From Sciurus carolinensis (lineage: Eukaryota; Chordata; Mammalia; Rodentia; Sciuridae): a stretch of 64,000 bases of DNA. The translations under genes were made by a program, and so were the position numbers. The notes below the pieces were generated by a model. It searched no databases. It was given only the letters and a program-made list of their open reading frames with translations, and was not told the DNA's origin. The stretch is taken from assembly GCF_902686445.1 (NCBI RefSeq), contig NC_062232.1, positions 68,589,440 to 68,653,439 on the forward strand, read 5' to 3'. Below are positions 42,576 to 56,167 of the stretch, piece after piece. Numbering within the stretch: the stretch's first letter is position 1; every line of letters begins with the position of its first letter.

Positions 42576-45260
42576 TCATTTAGGAAGACATCTCGTAAGC
42601 CATTAAAAATACCTAGACAACTGGAAACAAGCTTCTCTTATATGTAATTGGCAAGAAATAGAATTAGGTATTTCCCATCTCAAAGCCAAGGCTACATCCA
42701 ACTTCCTTGAAATTAGTGATATTTGCTTATACCTGAATAAAAGCACTGTCCTACTGAAAGAAAGGAGGAAAATAGGTATAGTTTTTGCATAAAAAGTGAA
42801 CAATATCGCCCATAATTACTGAATATTTATTGTCACATAGTTGTTCCATGTTTTTATCTTTCCTGGACTCATGCCTAATTTGTAGAGAAAGGTAAGTGTG
42901 CTATATAAATAAGCAAATAGAAGTAAAATGAACTTATATATTGAGAAAGTGTAACTTGTCTTTAGCACTTCTGCCAGTGGTTTTTGACAATCAAATCAGT
43001 ATATCAGCACTCTCAGTCCTGGGCAATTTCAGTCACTGCATGAATTTCAGCATGCATCAAAAGCATTCATCTGTGCCTTCAGCAGTCATTAGCAGCATAG
43101 CTGCAAATTTTAGTGTGGACAGCAACAAGAGATATTCTCCAGCACTCCAGAAGAAGAAAAAAGAAAAATGGCCAATGCCAGATTGTATATAAGATATCTG
43201 GTGGAAGGAACATAAGTAACATACCCTCTGAAGTCTTCCAGATCTTTTGAACAGGCATTTGGGGAAGACAGGAGTTCTACAAAACCAGATGGAAGAAACA
43301 CCAGTATAATCTATATTGATTGTTGTGAACTGTATCTATTCCCAGGGTAATATGATTGGGACTGTAGAATTTTAGGATTTTCTTCTCAAGATAATATTTC
43401 ATTAAAAATGTATTCTTTGCTTCAATACCTTCTCCACAAGAGTACAAGTAAAGCTAAGGTTTACAGTAATTCTTTGGATTGGTTTTCTCCCTGGGTGTCA
43501 CCTTGGTGTGTAAGTGCCTCTTATGTTGATAGTTTGTACACATATTTCACTGCAACTAAGAAATAAAAGTTACGAAAGGAAATAAACATTGAAATAAATC
43601 TGACCTGAGTGAATCCAAGTTTTGAAAGAAAGAAGAAGTTAAATAAAAGAGCCAAGAGATAAGCAATCATCAATACAAAAAGCTGAGATCAAGGAGCTTT
43701 GAAATTCCTACTATCAGCAGCTGGAAAGTACATAGTCAGAAAATATTTGAAATTGTCAAAATCATGAAAAAGAAATTCATTTTTTTTCAACACTTCTGGT
43801 CTACTTTATCTAAATAACAGTTTTCAGAATTTTAAAAGCTTGTTTGAGAGAATTATTATGGTAAAAAATGCTTCTGTATCCCTCTTTATTTCAAGGTAAA
43901 GTAATTTTGAGCACTGAACCTCAAATAATGTAGAATTGAAACAAAACCAAAATGAAGGATGTCAGGATTCATGTTTAGGAATAATACAGCCTGTCTTTCC
44001 CTCTCAAATAAAATGTTCCTGACCACAAATCCTGAACCTAATTCAGTTCTCTGTCCTACTGAATTGTCAAAGATAAAAACCAAACAACTAAGAAAATCGA
44101 TTTCATGAAGGCTTTTGCAGTAGGGAGAGCACATCAGATCTGAAAATTAGAGTGTCTCAACAGGGTAGTAGTTTTTCCTTGAACATTTATAAGGTTGAGT
44201 CTACAAGTTACAGGTGGGGGTGATTTATGATTTGAACTGTTTAGCAATCAGTAGAAGTCTCAATCAGACAAACGAAATCTTTCTCTTTGTTTAACTAGTC
44301 TTAGGGCACACTTATAATTTCAGCTAATCATGCATGAAACAAAAATGGACAGTTGGAGAGACTGTGTATGGAGTTGTCAATATGTTGAGATGAGCAGAAA
44401 TATCTGTGTTTGACTTTATTGAAAGTTAACAAGGGATTATCTACTAATATTATGAGAAAGAATAATAAGTATTTTCTAAGTAGTATGGAGGTGAATGTTT
44501 GTTTTCAGTAAACAGTTTCCTGGAACAAAAAATGCGAGGGAGGATTATTTCACTCCATTTTCCATAAATATAGGACTCAGGTAAAGATCAATATTATCAG
44601 TTCCATGATTTCATTAAGGTAAATAAATATGCTTTATCAGAGCAACTCAGAGATGATCTAAACTTCCCGAGTGAGGTGAAGCAAGGTCTAAAACATAGTC
44701 TCTTGAAGAAGACTCTTGTTGACATCATTTCTCCAAAATAAGTTGCACTGTCTGTTAAGAGGGGGTGGAAAATATCAGTTGTTTTAAATTCCTGAAGATC
44801 AGGGATCTTAAAAGTAGGATGACTGAAATTCAAAAGAAATGGTGTACATAAGAGTTAATAGAGCAAGCGTGAGACCCTTATCCTTAGAGAGTTCCGCTTG
44901 CAAGGTTGACAACTGGGAATTCAAATGGTAAATAGTTCCCTAAACTGAAGTAATACCTTCTGTAAATGAAAATATCACCTCATTATGCCTGTCTGTTACA
45001 ATCAATGCAATTTATTCTATACTTACTTTCTTTCTGAGAGTTTAGAGTTTTGGTCTTTACTAGTCAGAAGATCTCTATATGGTTAGATAATAATAAAAAG
45101 CTTGAGTAGAGTCTCTAACTTCCCTGGTAGATAAAACTTTATGCTTTGTAACTAATTGATACTGAGAGAATTAAGTACATTCTGTGAAACTCCAACATGT
45201 GAGTACTGTTGGAAATTTAACATGTATTTTTTTTTGCATTTTTTCTATGCATTTTTCCCT
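42576..45260. other. Unassigned sequence
   Basis: No exon with splice signals and coding bias, RNA gene or repeat recognised. A plus-strand open frame at 42941-43192 (83 codons) has no motif that I know; the surrounding frames are closed, so I do not call it a gene. Confidence 0.4.
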
Positions 45261-45269
45261 GTTGACATT

Positions 45270-45403
45270 TTAAATTTTTTTAGTTGTAGATGGACAAAAT
45301 ACATTTATTTAATTAATTTATTTTTTTGTGGTACTGAGGATATAACCCAGTGATTCACATGTGCTAGGCAAGCACTCTATCACTGAGCCACCACCCCAGC
45401 CTG
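45270..45403 (-). repeat. ID SINE with sciurid tail block
   Basis: The minus strand reads 'ggtggtggctcagtgatagag' through 'gggttatatcctcagtacca' and ends in the 'agttgtagatggac'-complement block also seen near 15540. Confidence 0.85.
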
Positions 45404-46500
45404 TGTTGACTTTTCTTTGTATCTTTTCTCTGTAATAAATTTTAGATGTAAGTATGAGTACATGTAGGGTCTCATGAGTCTGTCTAGCACATCAACAATA
45501 CTGATGATGACCTTTGGGAGTGCCAAAATATATAATAATGTAAGATAATATAATAAACTTAAAACCCAAGAGTTGAATCCTAAGTGTATCTAATACAGTG
45601 AATTCCATGAAGGTGGTGGTTGGATCTTTTCCTGATACATCACTACTTCTTTAATTGAAGTTAAGGTATCTATGCTTTAAGTGCTGTTGTCCACTCTGAA
45701 GGTTAACTGTCATAAAAGAGCATTTATGACCTGAGAATTTCACCAGATTTTATAAGTGGCTCAGAGAGTGGCCTGTTCAGGGAGAAATTTGACTTATGCA
45801 TGGTATGTTGTGGTTATGAGTTTTTTTTGAAGTGCATGTTGTCATTAGACTTTTTCTCACGGATTTTCCTCAAATATTGGAAATGGAGGGAAAGGCTAGC
45901 TATGTTACTGAAAGCTCAGTCCTCTTCTTCAATGCCAATTCAATAATGAGGACAAGGTGTTGAGAAAAAAAGGAAAAAGAAAGTTTACTGCTTTTTTAGC
46001 ATGTACAGGGTACACAGGTAGATGCACAGGGTACTTCTTCCTCAGAGGCTGTGATTCTGCCCATCAGGGAGAAGAGGGTTTTTAAAGAAGTGATCCATTC
46101 CAGGTGTTCTCTGTGGGGGATTGTGATTCACTTTTTAATTTGGGAGACAGCCATTCCTTAGATCTTCTGGCACTGTCCCTGAAGTCTAAATTAGTTGGTT
46201 CCTGTGGAGGGCATGTGTTCAAAGACACATAACTTGGCCTAGGATGGGGAAAAGGTAATCCTGTTCCCCATCCCTAGGTAAGGGAGGTGGAGAAGAGGAA
46301 AAGAAAACAAGTCCATTATAAAATAGGCATCAGTGGCAGAGCAGCAAGGGCTATATTTAAAGCAGGGGGTGAATCAATGTTACAGCTACAAGGCAACTTA
46401 AGAGTCTTAATGGTGATTTGAGCAGTCAAGTTTAAATTCTTATTAACAATTAAGCAGGAGATAAAAATAGGAAATGTTAACTATGGATGCTTGTATTCAG
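45404..46500. other. Unassigned sequence
   Basis: No gene seen. 45890-46300 is less AT-rich and could be an old ERV remnant, but nothing firm. Confidence 0.35.
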
Positions 46501-46539
46501 ATACTGAAAAGATTATGGAATGCATTATGGAATGAATTT

Positions 46540-46890
46540 TGTACACCTTGAACTAATTGGTTGAAGCTCTAAACTTCAGTGTGAATGTATTTTGCAATTG
46601 GTCCTTTATAGAGATAATTAAGGTTAAATTAACCAGTAAAGATGGGACCCTAATCCAATATGACTCTTGTCCTCATAAGAAAGAAATCTCAGGAGTAAGT
46701 GTAAAGAGAGGGAAAGATCAAGTGAGGATACGCAGAAGAGATAGCCATCTGTAAGTAAAAGAGATAAACCATCTTTGTTGACATCCTATTTTGGACTGTT
46801 GGAATTCTGAACTGTGAAAAAATAAACCACTGTCCTTTAAACCATCCAGTCATTGGTATTCTGCTATGGTAATCCCTACTCACCAATATA
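46540..46890 (+). repeat. MaLR (MLT1-like) LTR
   Basis: 'gggaccctaatccaatatga', 'ctcataagaaagaaat', 'gagatagccatctgtaagt' and the terminal 'aataaaccactgtcctttaa' follow in the order of MLT1-type LTRs. Confidence 0.75.
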
Positions 46891-48104
46891 TAGTGTAAAA
46901 CTTTTATAGAAAGTTTCTGTAACAGTTGTTAATTTGTGCAAGATAACAAGATATAGTCAAATTTATAGGTAAGTACCCAAACTGTTTTTTTCCTATAGTG
47001 GAAGTGAAATTCAATTAAATCTCATTCAGAGTTGTCCTTCTAGAATGACAGTGTAGATTCTCCATAGACTTATTTTACAGGGGAATAAATACATAATGAT
47101 GAAATTTATTTAAAGAACCAAAAATTAAAACTTCTGAAAATTAATTAAAAGCACATAGCAAATGAAATAAAATTTCTTAAATAGACTCATTGAGAACTAT
47201 GAGTTGTGAAATTTGAAACATAGTTCATTTTTCCTTTTTCCCTTCCCAGATAAGAAAAATGGAAATTCTACTCTAAGTGGACTAAATAAATATATAGGGA
47301 TATTCTCTTACTGAGATACTCAGTTGATGCTTACCATATCTTCAATGCTGGTACAGTGTTAATCACCCATTCTTTGAATATTGCTATTGAACTAAATTAC
47401 AGGCATGTGCACCCAAAATGTTGGGGGTCCCCTTCCTCCATCCAATGCCTACTCATAACAAATGGAAAACATTCCAGAAGCATGAAAAACTGGGGTCTCA
47501 ATTTCCCTCACACCCTGTCAATAACAAAGTGGAAGTCCATGACAGGAGAGGCAGATAGAGAAGATGAGAGTTACCTCCCATACTCAGATAATGCTCCTAA
47601 AAGGTGAGGAGTCACTCTGAGAAATGGGTCTATGCCTATGCCACCAGATCTACATTCACAGCTAATATTTTTAAGTGGCGAGAGGTGGCCTTGAGAATGG
47701 AGAGCTCTGAAGATTTCTTAAAAGGAAGTGGCTTTATTTGAAACTCTAGAGAGTGGAGTTTAATTCAAGCTGAAGGTCACTCTCCAACAATAGAAATTTT
47801 AGTGGTAAGCAATTAAGAAGAGGATAGTAGTTTCATGATTGCAACAAGTTAAAAGCTTAGAGTTATTACTTTATCAGAATGAGAATACAGAGAGAAAAGT
47901 ATTACGAGAGTTAAATAGACCTTGAGTAAAATGTAGATGACCATTTAACAAAATAACTCCAACTAAATAACACAAACAGAACCGTAATTCTGTACATTAT
48001 AGTCAAAATGTTGAAAGACAAAAGACAAAATAGAAAATTTTCAAAGCAACAAGATGCAAGGGACTCATTATTTGCAAAAGAGCTTCACTAATATTAATAG
48101 CTAA
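46891..48104. other. Unassigned sequence
   Basis: The 83-codon plus-strand frame at 47356-47607 has no known motif. Nothing else recognised. Confidence 0.4.
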
Positions 48105-48365
48105 ATTCTTTTTAATTTTATTTGTTTATTTGTTATTGTTAGTTACACATGGCAGTAGAATCCATTTTGATAAAATTTTACAAGCATGAGATATATCTTA
48201 TTCTAATTAGAACTCCATTGTGGTTGGTCACAATGGTGGGATTCACTTAGGTATTTTCATATGTGTACATAGGAAAATTATGTTAGACATATTCTACTGT
48301 CTTTCCTGTTCCTGTCCTCCTCCCTCCCTTTTATTCCCCTTTGTCTAATCTACTGAACTTCTTTT
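48105..48365 (-). repeat. Sciurid L1 3'UTR fragment
   Basis: Reversed tail nearly matching 5345-5560, including 'attcccctttgtctaatcta'. Confidence 0.8.
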
Positions 48366-49369
48366 TGTGAGAGCAAAGGGACATCAGAAGGCAGAAGAAT
48401 GATATATTCAATATGGTTTGAATAAATAGAAACTGTCAAAAATAATTTTATATCCATCAAAAACATCTTTCAAAATGAAAGGTCAAATAAAGACATCTAA
48501 TTGTTAAAAATGAAAAAAAAATTAAACAATTCATTGCTGGTGCATCTTCCTTAAAAAATTTTATTCAGACTGAAAGTCAGTTACTATTGGGGTCATCTGA
48601 AACAAATGAAAATATAAAGAGCACTGATGAATGTAATTAGAGTACTCAGAGTAAATTCATATCTCTTTTGTCTTCTAATAGATTTTTTAAAATTGCATGA
48701 AACAACACGCATTTAATTGTATTAGTGGTATTATAACACATAAAGCATATTGGTAAAGTATAGCACAGATGTGATAGGTAGGAATAAAACTATTTATGAT
48801 GGGAAATAACACCAGATTATTAACTCAAATGCAGAAGAATAAATGAAGACAATCTGAAAACTTAACTGAGAACATTAACATAACAAATAGCATGTGCTTA
48901 CCTTACTCTTCTTTGTTTTCTCATTTTAGAAGATATAAAAACACAAAAAGTTATAATTATGACCATTTACTTTGAAATGGTTAGCAGAAATAGATATAAT
49001 TTTATGACAATAGCAAAAATGACAAAAAGTAGTCAAACATATGAAGAAGAACTAGAATGTAGGAATGTTTCTATATTCCATGAGAATAAATGATAAACAT
49101 GAAGTCTATTCTGATAAATTAAGAAAAAAGAGGCAATTCCTAATGTAACTACTAAGAAAATAACACAAATGATGAAAATATTAAAGCAATTAAAAATGTA
49201 CACACACTGTATGCATAAATATATAATATATATATAACTAAATATAACCATAAATAACATGTTACATATATAGGTATATATATGTAGTTAATGGAAAAAC
49301 AGCAGTTAAAAAGGAAGAGAGGAACAAAAAAGACACAGATATATAATAAAAAGTAAAATAGAAGAGCTA
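48366..49369. other. AT-rich sequence, possibly old L1
   Basis: 48400-48700 ('tcaaaatgaaaggtcaaata') is reminiscent of L1 ORF1-ORF2 junctions but too degraded to be sure. An AT-rich tract lies at about 49218-49282. Confidence 0.35.
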
Positions 49370-49990
49370 AACCTAACTGTATCAATAACATTAAATGTGA
49401 ATAGATGTGAATATATTAAACAAATCAAAGGCAGCAATTCTCAGATTGGAAAAAAAGACACAAGTTTGAAGTTTATGCTTTCTCTAAGAGACAAATATTA
49501 GGTTCAAAAATACAAATATTTTGAGTGTAGAAAGATAGAAAAAGATCCCTCATGCAAATAGATACCATAAGAAAGCTAGAGTAGCTATCCCACTATCAGA
49601 TGAAATAGATTTGTACAGAAAGACATTGTATTAGAGATAAACAGGAATATTTTTAATATTTAGAGAGTTAATCTACTCAGAAGATAAAATAATTATAAAC
49701 ATGTAAGCATCTAACAACTCATCCACAAAATACATGAATCAAAAACTAACATAATTTGTGGGAGAAGTAAATGATTCAGCAATAGCAGTTGGAGACTCCA
49801 ATAACTTATATATAATAATGACAACATTAATTAGTAACATAAAAAAGACATAAAAAATTTTACAAAAACATAGAGAATCTAGGCTCATCAGAATTCTGTA
49901 AAAAATTCTACAAACAATAAACTACATGTTTTCCTGAAGTTCACATAGAATATATTCACGAAAGACCGTATGTTATGACAGGAAATAAAA
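49370..49990 (+). repeat. Old L1 ORF2 endonuclease fragment
   Basis: Plus-strand text in the order of an ancient L1 endonuclease: 'attaaatgtgaatag' (N-terminal), 'agctatcccactatcagatg', 'gcagttggagactccaataa' (the GDFN equivalent). No open frame. Confidence 0.65.
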
Positions 49991-49994
49991 CTTA

Positions 49995-51360
49995 AACCTA
50001 GTTTTAGTATTGTTGATCTTTTTCTATTATTTTTCTAGACTCTGTTTCATTTATTTCTCCTCTGATATTTATTATTTATTTCCTAATACTAACTTTGGAC
50101 TTAGTTTTAGTGTTCATTTTCTAGTTCCTTAAGTTGTAATATTATGCTGTTTACTTCAAATCTTCTTTTGGATATAGATATTACTCGCTATAAAATTCCC
50201 TTTCAGAACGGCATTTGCCAAAGTCAGCAAGGTTTGTTATACTGTGTCCCCATTTTCATTTGTCTCAGGTATTTCTAATTTTTAATTTTACTTAGTCCTA
50301 TTGGTTGATTTAATTTCAACATACTTGTGAATTTTCCCTAAATTTCTCTTATTCTTAATGTCTCATTTGTATTGCTCTGATCAAAAAATATAATTCATAT
50401 GATTTCTATCTTCTGAAATTTAAGACTTGTTTTGTAGTATAACATAATCTGTTCTTAAAAATATTCCAGGTGTGTTTGAAAAGAATATTTATTTTGCTTC
50501 TATTAGATGTAATGTTTAAAGTTTAATTCAAGTTTGATGTTCAAGTATTGATTTTCTGATTGTATAATCAACTCCTTATTAAAAGTGTAGGTCTGAAGTC
50601 CCCTAATCCTGTTGTATATCTTTACCTTCAGTTCTATTAATATTTGATTTATATACTTAGGTGTTACAATATTAAATACATATATAAATATATGTAGATA
50701 TGCATGCATTATTTACATGTATATATATATATATCTATAATTGTCAGATCTTCTTGATGATTACTTATCATTATAAAATGATTTCCTGATTCTCCTTTTC
50801 TGCTGTTTACTTTATGTTTATTTAGTTATATAAAAGTATAATTAGTACACCATATTTTGGTTTCCATTTGCAAGAAATATCATTTTCCATACCTTCTCTT
50901 AAAGTGTATGACTATTCTTAAAGATGAAATAAGTATATTTATATCTTGTTTTTTATCCATTTTGTCAAATAATGTCTTTTTATTAGAGTATTAAATCCTT
51001 TTATATTCAAGGTAACTATTGATTGTTATACACTTACGAGTGTCATTTGGTTAATCATTTTCTGATATTTTAGAGCATTTGTTCTTCTGTTCTTGTTATC
51101 TTTCTTAGTGATTCAATTTCTTTATGGGGATGCTTTGACAACTAACTTTTTATCTTTACTCTATGTATTTATGCTTTCTAACTACTATAAAGCTTATATA
51201 TATTTCATAATTGTAGTAGACTTTTAAGCTAATGATTTTGATCATATTTTTAAAATTATGCTTTCAATTCACATGCTACCTTTTATGTATTTGATGCTAT
51301 TTTTTCTTTTCATACTATAAATTATTGTAGCTCTCATTATTTTAATAGTTTTGTCTATAA
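49995..51360 (-). repeat. Old L1 fragment in opposite orientation
   Basis: Reversed ORF2 linker and endonuclease text ('tttttctattatttttctagac', 'ctagttccttaagttgtaa', 'ttttatattcaaggtaacta'). With 49370-49990 it forms an inverted L1 pair with its junction near 49992. Confidence 0.65.
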
Positions 51361-51520
51361 TATTGATTTTAGAAGAGTGTACAAAATACATAACAGGATA
51401 CAACAATCAACAGGATGTTAACAAATTGGATAACTTAGATGAAATGGGAAAACTCTAAGAAAGACACAGACTACTAAAAATGATGCAAACAAGAGAGTGT
51501 GATAACATGTACAAAGAGAA
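51361..51520 (+). repeat. Old L1 ORF2 fragment
   Basis: 'aacaggatgttaacaaattg' and 'ttagatgaaatgggaaaact' resemble an old L1 ORF2 linker region. Short and degenerate. Confidence 0.5.
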
Positions 51521-51539
51521 ATTAGAGTTATATATTGCA

Positions 51540-51897
51540 TGTTGATATCTCCACAAAAATCACATATTGAAACCTTAATCCCCAGTGTGATGGTATTTGG
51601 AGATGGGGACTTTCAGAAGCAATTATATCATGACAGTGACACTCTCATGATGGAATTAGTGCCTTCTAGAGGAGACATGAGAACACTTACCTCTTTTGTG
51701 CCAATAATTGCATGTGAGTTAACAATAAGGAAAAAATAATCTACCAACCAGAAAGAAGTCCCTTACCAGACACCAAACCTACTAGCATCCTGATCTTAAA
51801 ATTCACCTCCTCTAGAAGTATGAGAAATAAATTTATGTTTTTTTAAGTCAATCAATCAGTGGTACCTTATTATAATAGTTTCAATATACTAAGATAG
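51540..51897 (+). repeat. MaLR (MLT1A-like) LTR
   Basis: 'attgaaaccttaatccccag', 'gtgatggtatttggagat', 'gaattagtgccttct', 'cttaccagacacc' and 'gagaaataaatttatg' follow in the order of MLT1A. Confidence 0.85.
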
Positions 51898-52420
51898 AAA
51901 TTGGTACCAGAATAAGTAGCTATAGCAAGAAAGAAAATAAAATGTTTAAATAAACTTAAAATGTGGGAGTAACTTTAAAAATGGATAATTGGTAAAGGTT
52001 TGTAGACTTTTGAGATGCATGCTAGAAAAAAAATGTTATTCTGAAAGTATTGCTAAGGTAATTCTAGGAAATTCTTAGAAAGAAAGAGAAGAGCTATAGA
52101 TAAAGCTTCCATCTTCTTAAAGAATGCATAAGTAATCATGTGTAGAATTGTGGCAGAATAGGATAGTAAAGACCATTCTAGTGATGTCTCAGTCAGAAAT
52201 TGTTAAAATATTATTGGACAGTTAAGAAAACACTCCTTGCTATAAAGCACTGCTATCATTTGAACACATTTATATGCCCTTAAAATCTATTTGTTTGAAG
52301 TTAATGCAAAATTGGTTTTATTGAGAAGTGGAACTTTTGGGAAGTAATCATGTCATGAGGTTGAGTAAGGCCTTTATAACTAGATTAATGCTTTTATACA
52401 GTACTCCTTCAAGTTGAACT
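51898..52420. other. Unassigned sequence
   Basis: 52250-52400 has wording like a second MaLR LTR ('gaagtggaacttttgggaag', 'taatcatgtcatgaggttga'), but is incomplete. Confidence 0.4.
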
Positions 52421-52429
52421 ACAAATTTA

Positions 52430-53125
52430 ACATTTTGAAATTCTTGCTGGCTTCTTTGCTGATATTGACAAGCTGATTCTAAAACTCATATTGAAATTAA
52501 ATGAATCTAGAATAGTAAAGAAATCTTGTAAATAGGAACAAAATGGAGAGCTAACCTTTTCCCATTTCGACATTTACTACAGAGAAATAATAATCAGGAA
52601 AGTGTTTTATCAGAATAAGCACAGATATAGATCAATGAAATATAAATGAGATCTAGCAATGAATTCTTCATCTATAGTCAGTTTACTTTCAACAAGGGTG
52701 CCAAAGCATTCACTAGAGTAAGAATAGTCTTTTCAAAAAGTTGTGCTGTGGCACATGGGTATTCACATGCATAATAATAAAGTTAGAAACCTACCTCACA
52801 ACATATACAAAAATTAACTAAAGTAATTGGTCAAATATCTAAATATAAGATGAAAATCTATAAAATTCTTTGAAGAAAACATAGGAACTTGAATAGAAAC
52901 TGAGGAGAAAAATAAAATGTGATATCATCTTTGAATTCATATATCTATTAAAGATTTTATAATCTTTAGACTGAAGACATAAAAAAATTTCAATGATTTA
53001 GAAAAAAGTCATTAACCAATTTCAAGAATGAGCAAAGGCTTTAGACAAGAATTTCAACAAAGCAAATATCCAAATAACCAATGTTCACATAGAAGGAGAC
53101 TCAATTATCTTTAGTCCCTAGAGAA
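52430..53125 (+). repeat. Old L1 ORF2 C-terminal fragment
   Basis: Plus-strand order of L1: 'aaactcatattgaaattaaa', 'gaatgagcaaaggctttaga', 'ctagagaaatgcaagtaaaa'. No open frame. Confidence 0.7.
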
Positions 53126-53134
53126 ATGCAAGTA

Positions 53135-53299
53135 AAAACCATAAGGAGTGGGATAACTGGGGCAAACTGTGGTTTCATTCCTAGTCTTTTGAGCAATCCC
53201 CGTACTACTCTCCAAAGTGGTTGTACTAATTTGCAGTCCCACCAACAATATATCAATGTGCCTTTTCTCCTACATCCCTCATGGAATTCATTATTATTT
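53135..53299 (-). repeat. L1 ORF2 C-terminal fragment, left of SINE
   Basis: The reversed text 'tccaaagtggttgtactaat' and 'ttgcagtcccaccaacaata' follows directly on the plus-strand L1, so the two meet head-on near 53130. Confidence 0.75.
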
Positions 53300-53522
53300 G
53301 CATTCTTTTATTTTAGGGAGGGTACTTGTGATCGAACCCAAGGACACTTAACCACTGAGCCACATTCCCAGCCCTTTTTATTTTTTATTTTGAGACAGGA
53401 TTTCACTAAGTTGCTTAGGGCCTCACTAAGTGGCTGAGGTTGGTCTTGAACTTGCAATCCTCCTGCCTCAACCTCTAGAGCCACTGGAATTCTATAATTC
53501 CAGTGCCACCATGCCTGGCCCT
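53300..53522 (-). repeat. B1+ID composite SINE with target duplication
   Basis: On the minus strand, a B1 monomer (53522-53390: 'ggccaggcatggtggcactg', 'gattgcaagttcaagacca') is followed by an ID monomer. A near-perfect duplication based on 'attatttgcattcttt' flanks it (about 53292-53309 and 53523-53539, one mismatch). Confidence 0.9.
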
Positions 53523-53700
53523 ATTATTTGTATTCTTTATGACTGTTATTCAAACCGGAGTGAGATTAAATCTCAATGTAGTTTTGATTTGCATTCCCCT
53601 TATTGCTAGGGGTGTTGAACATTTTTTTCATATATTTGTTGGCCATTTGCATTTCTTCTTTTGAGAAATGTCTGTTTAGTTCTTTGGGTTATGTGCTTTT
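53523..53700 (-). repeat. L1 ORF2 C-terminal fragment, right of SINE
   Basis: Continuation of the L1 at 53135: 'gttttgatttgcattcccct', 'gccatttgcatttcttctt'. Confidence 0.75.
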
Positions 53701-53899
53701 GGTGTTTGCACTCTTATGAAGTCATTAATTTCTCAACTAGAGTTCTGCTAATCCTGATTCAGTAGACAGATAAATTGTTTTAGCATTGTTATCAGAAACC
53801 TGAAACCAATAATTCTTAGAATAACTCTTTTATCTGAATCTGAATAGACCTGAATCTGAAATGAATCTCAAGAGTATTTATGGATTGTGTGTAATTTCT

Positions 53900-54262
53900 G
53901 CCTACTAATATGTTGAAGTCCTAAGCCCATGTGTGACTATATTTGGAGTTGGAGCCTCTCAGGAAATAATTAAAGTCAAAAGAGGTGATAAGGCTGCAAC
54001 TCTATCCAATAGTATTAGTGTTTTTACAAGAAGAGACCCAAATAGGGCTCACTCTGTCTGTAAGCATAAGCACTGAGCAAAGGTCATTTGAGCAGACATT
54101 GAGAAGGCAGCTATTATCGAACCAAAAAGAGAACCCTGACCAGAAACTCACTCTGTCACACCTTGATATGGGATTTTCAGTCTCTAGAACTGTGAGAAAA
54201 CAATTTTCTGTTGTTTAAGCCACCTAGTCTACCATATTTTGTCATGACATCCCAGGAAGATT
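53900..54262 (+). repeat. MaLR (MLT1-like) LTR
   Basis: 'tgttgaagtcctaagccca', 'acaagaagagacccaaatag', 'ctagaactgtgagaaaacaa' and 'tgttgtttaagccacctagt' follow in MLT1 order. Confidence 0.8.
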
Positions 54263-54332
54263 ATTTTGTATTCTTTTATTAGTATTTACATTATGTAATA
54301 TTTTATACTGTTATACTAGAGTACAATTATAT

Positions 54333-54412
54333 TTGGGAAACTGAGGCAGGAAGATTGTTTGCACCCAGGAGTTCAAGACCAGCCTGAGGAATACAGTTAG
54401 GCCCCCAAATCT
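54333..54412 (+). repeat. B1 SINE fragment
   Basis: 'gaaactgaggcaggaagatt' and 'gagttcaagaccagcctgag' are B1/7SL-derived text. Confidence 0.85.
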
Positions 54413-54419
54413 ATGTGTA

Positions 54420-55520
54420 CATGAAGAAACATTTAAAAGGGTTTGGTTAATTTATTATTGACAATTATAAAAAAATGGAAGATCTGAGAGGGTTCAATAC
54501 AGAAATAATGCATCTCAAAAGGATATTTTGTTCCTTCTGTGACATGCAAAAAATAAACTTAATCCAATAAACATTTTAACAAAATGTTTATAAATCTAAT
54601 GTTTGAACCTGTTCTCAAGACAGAGTGAATAACACATGCAATTTATGAAAATTGACAAACATAATCTTTATAAAGAAAATAAATTTGGACATACTATACA
54701 CGATAATCTTGAGACATAATATACCAGGAATTTGTAAAACATGTTATAAATCATATTGATGCATTTTGAGCATATATAAAAAACATTGAATAAATGAATT
54801 TAATAAGTCCAGAGTAGGTTCTAAACAAGTATATATTAATAGAACTCCATAAGTAAGTAATGTGAATCCCTAATTGAGAACTTTAAGCCTATAATATACT
54901 TGATTCAAATTAAAGAAGTAAAGTTGGGATCAAGATAGTATTTGAAAAAACAACCAAAATTATGATTTATAACATTAAACTATTTTGGTCTAATATCAGA
55001 CAAGGCAGCATTAAGTCTCTTATAAACATATGGGTAATGAGGAAATTGGTAATTATCTAAGAACTTCTTCCAAATTCTGAAATAATAGCTAATATAATTT
55101 TACCCATATAAATGTAACCTAGGGAAGCCTAAGGATATCTTCTGATTTGGGAATTCTTGATATGCAACTAACCATATATCAAACAAATCTAATGGTTTCT
55201 AGCCACTTTCCTTTTAGAAAGCAAAACAAAAACAAAAACAAAAACCAAAGAAAACCAAAAAACTCCTTGTGTTTACTAGGGTTCCTCTGGGAATTTTAAA
55301 AGAAGTTTTAAATGGGAAATATATCATTTATGATTTGAATTTAGATGGACAAAATATCAAAAATTGCCAAGAGATTTGAACAGTTGATCAAATAGGATCA
55401 TGGTTTAATGAAAAATAATATCTATTTAATGATGAGAGTGTTAACTTAAAAAATCTAGATATTATAAAATCAACATAAATCACAGGAAATTATTCTAAGA
55501 ATCTTCTCTGTCTAGAAGGA
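54420..55520. other. Unassigned AT-rich sequence
   Basis: No gene or repeat recognised, apart from a short A/C-rich run near 55217-55260. Confidence 0.4.
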
Positions 55521-55524
55521 TTAT

Positions 55525-55655
55525 TTAAAAGGTATATATACACGAATGGTATGAATCTACATTGTTTACAACCATAGAAACGAAATGATGCAGCCCATTT
55601 GTGTACAATGAATCAAAATGCAGTCTGTATAAAATTAAAAGCTAAAAAAACAAAA
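55525..55655 (+). repeat. Sciurid L1 3' tail insertion
   Basis: A short 5'-truncated tail: 'catagaaacgaaatgatgca', 'gtgtacaatgaatcaaaat', then an A/C-rich tail. Confidence 0.8.
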
Positions 55656-55977
55656 ACAAAACAAACAAAAAACACAGGCAGCAATTCCAGGGACTAAGAA
55701 GCTGGTTTAATATTACTGTTAATACTTGGTTTAGTGTCTTTGTTAATGAACAGGTCCCAAGTAGAAACAGGCAGATGTGGGCTCCCAAGTCCCACCTATG
55801 GACATCTATTGATATGACAAAAAGAGAGGGAAATAAAGGTTGTGGACAACACACCTATGGGAGGGTCTCAATTCAAATCACTCTAGGGTACTTTGGCAAG
55901 TGAAGATTGTGTCCTACAAAGTGCAACACATAAGAGTGAAAGACAAACCCCTTCCAAAAGATGCATAAAATCCAACA

Positions 55978-56130
55978 CATGAATACCAAAATTATGAAAA
56001 AGCAATCTAAAACAACATCTCCTAAAGGTCATAATTTACCTGTAAATGACACCAAAAGTGATGAACTGGAAAATATATCAAATAAAGACTTCAAAATAAT
56101 TATTAAAAAATGATCAATGAATCCCAAGAG

Positions 56131-56167
<37 letters not shown>

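Noticed and set aside
42941..43192. 83-codon plus-strand frame as a small gene or exon
   Set aside because: No known motif, no clear splice or start context, and closed flanking frames; composition is like the surroundings.
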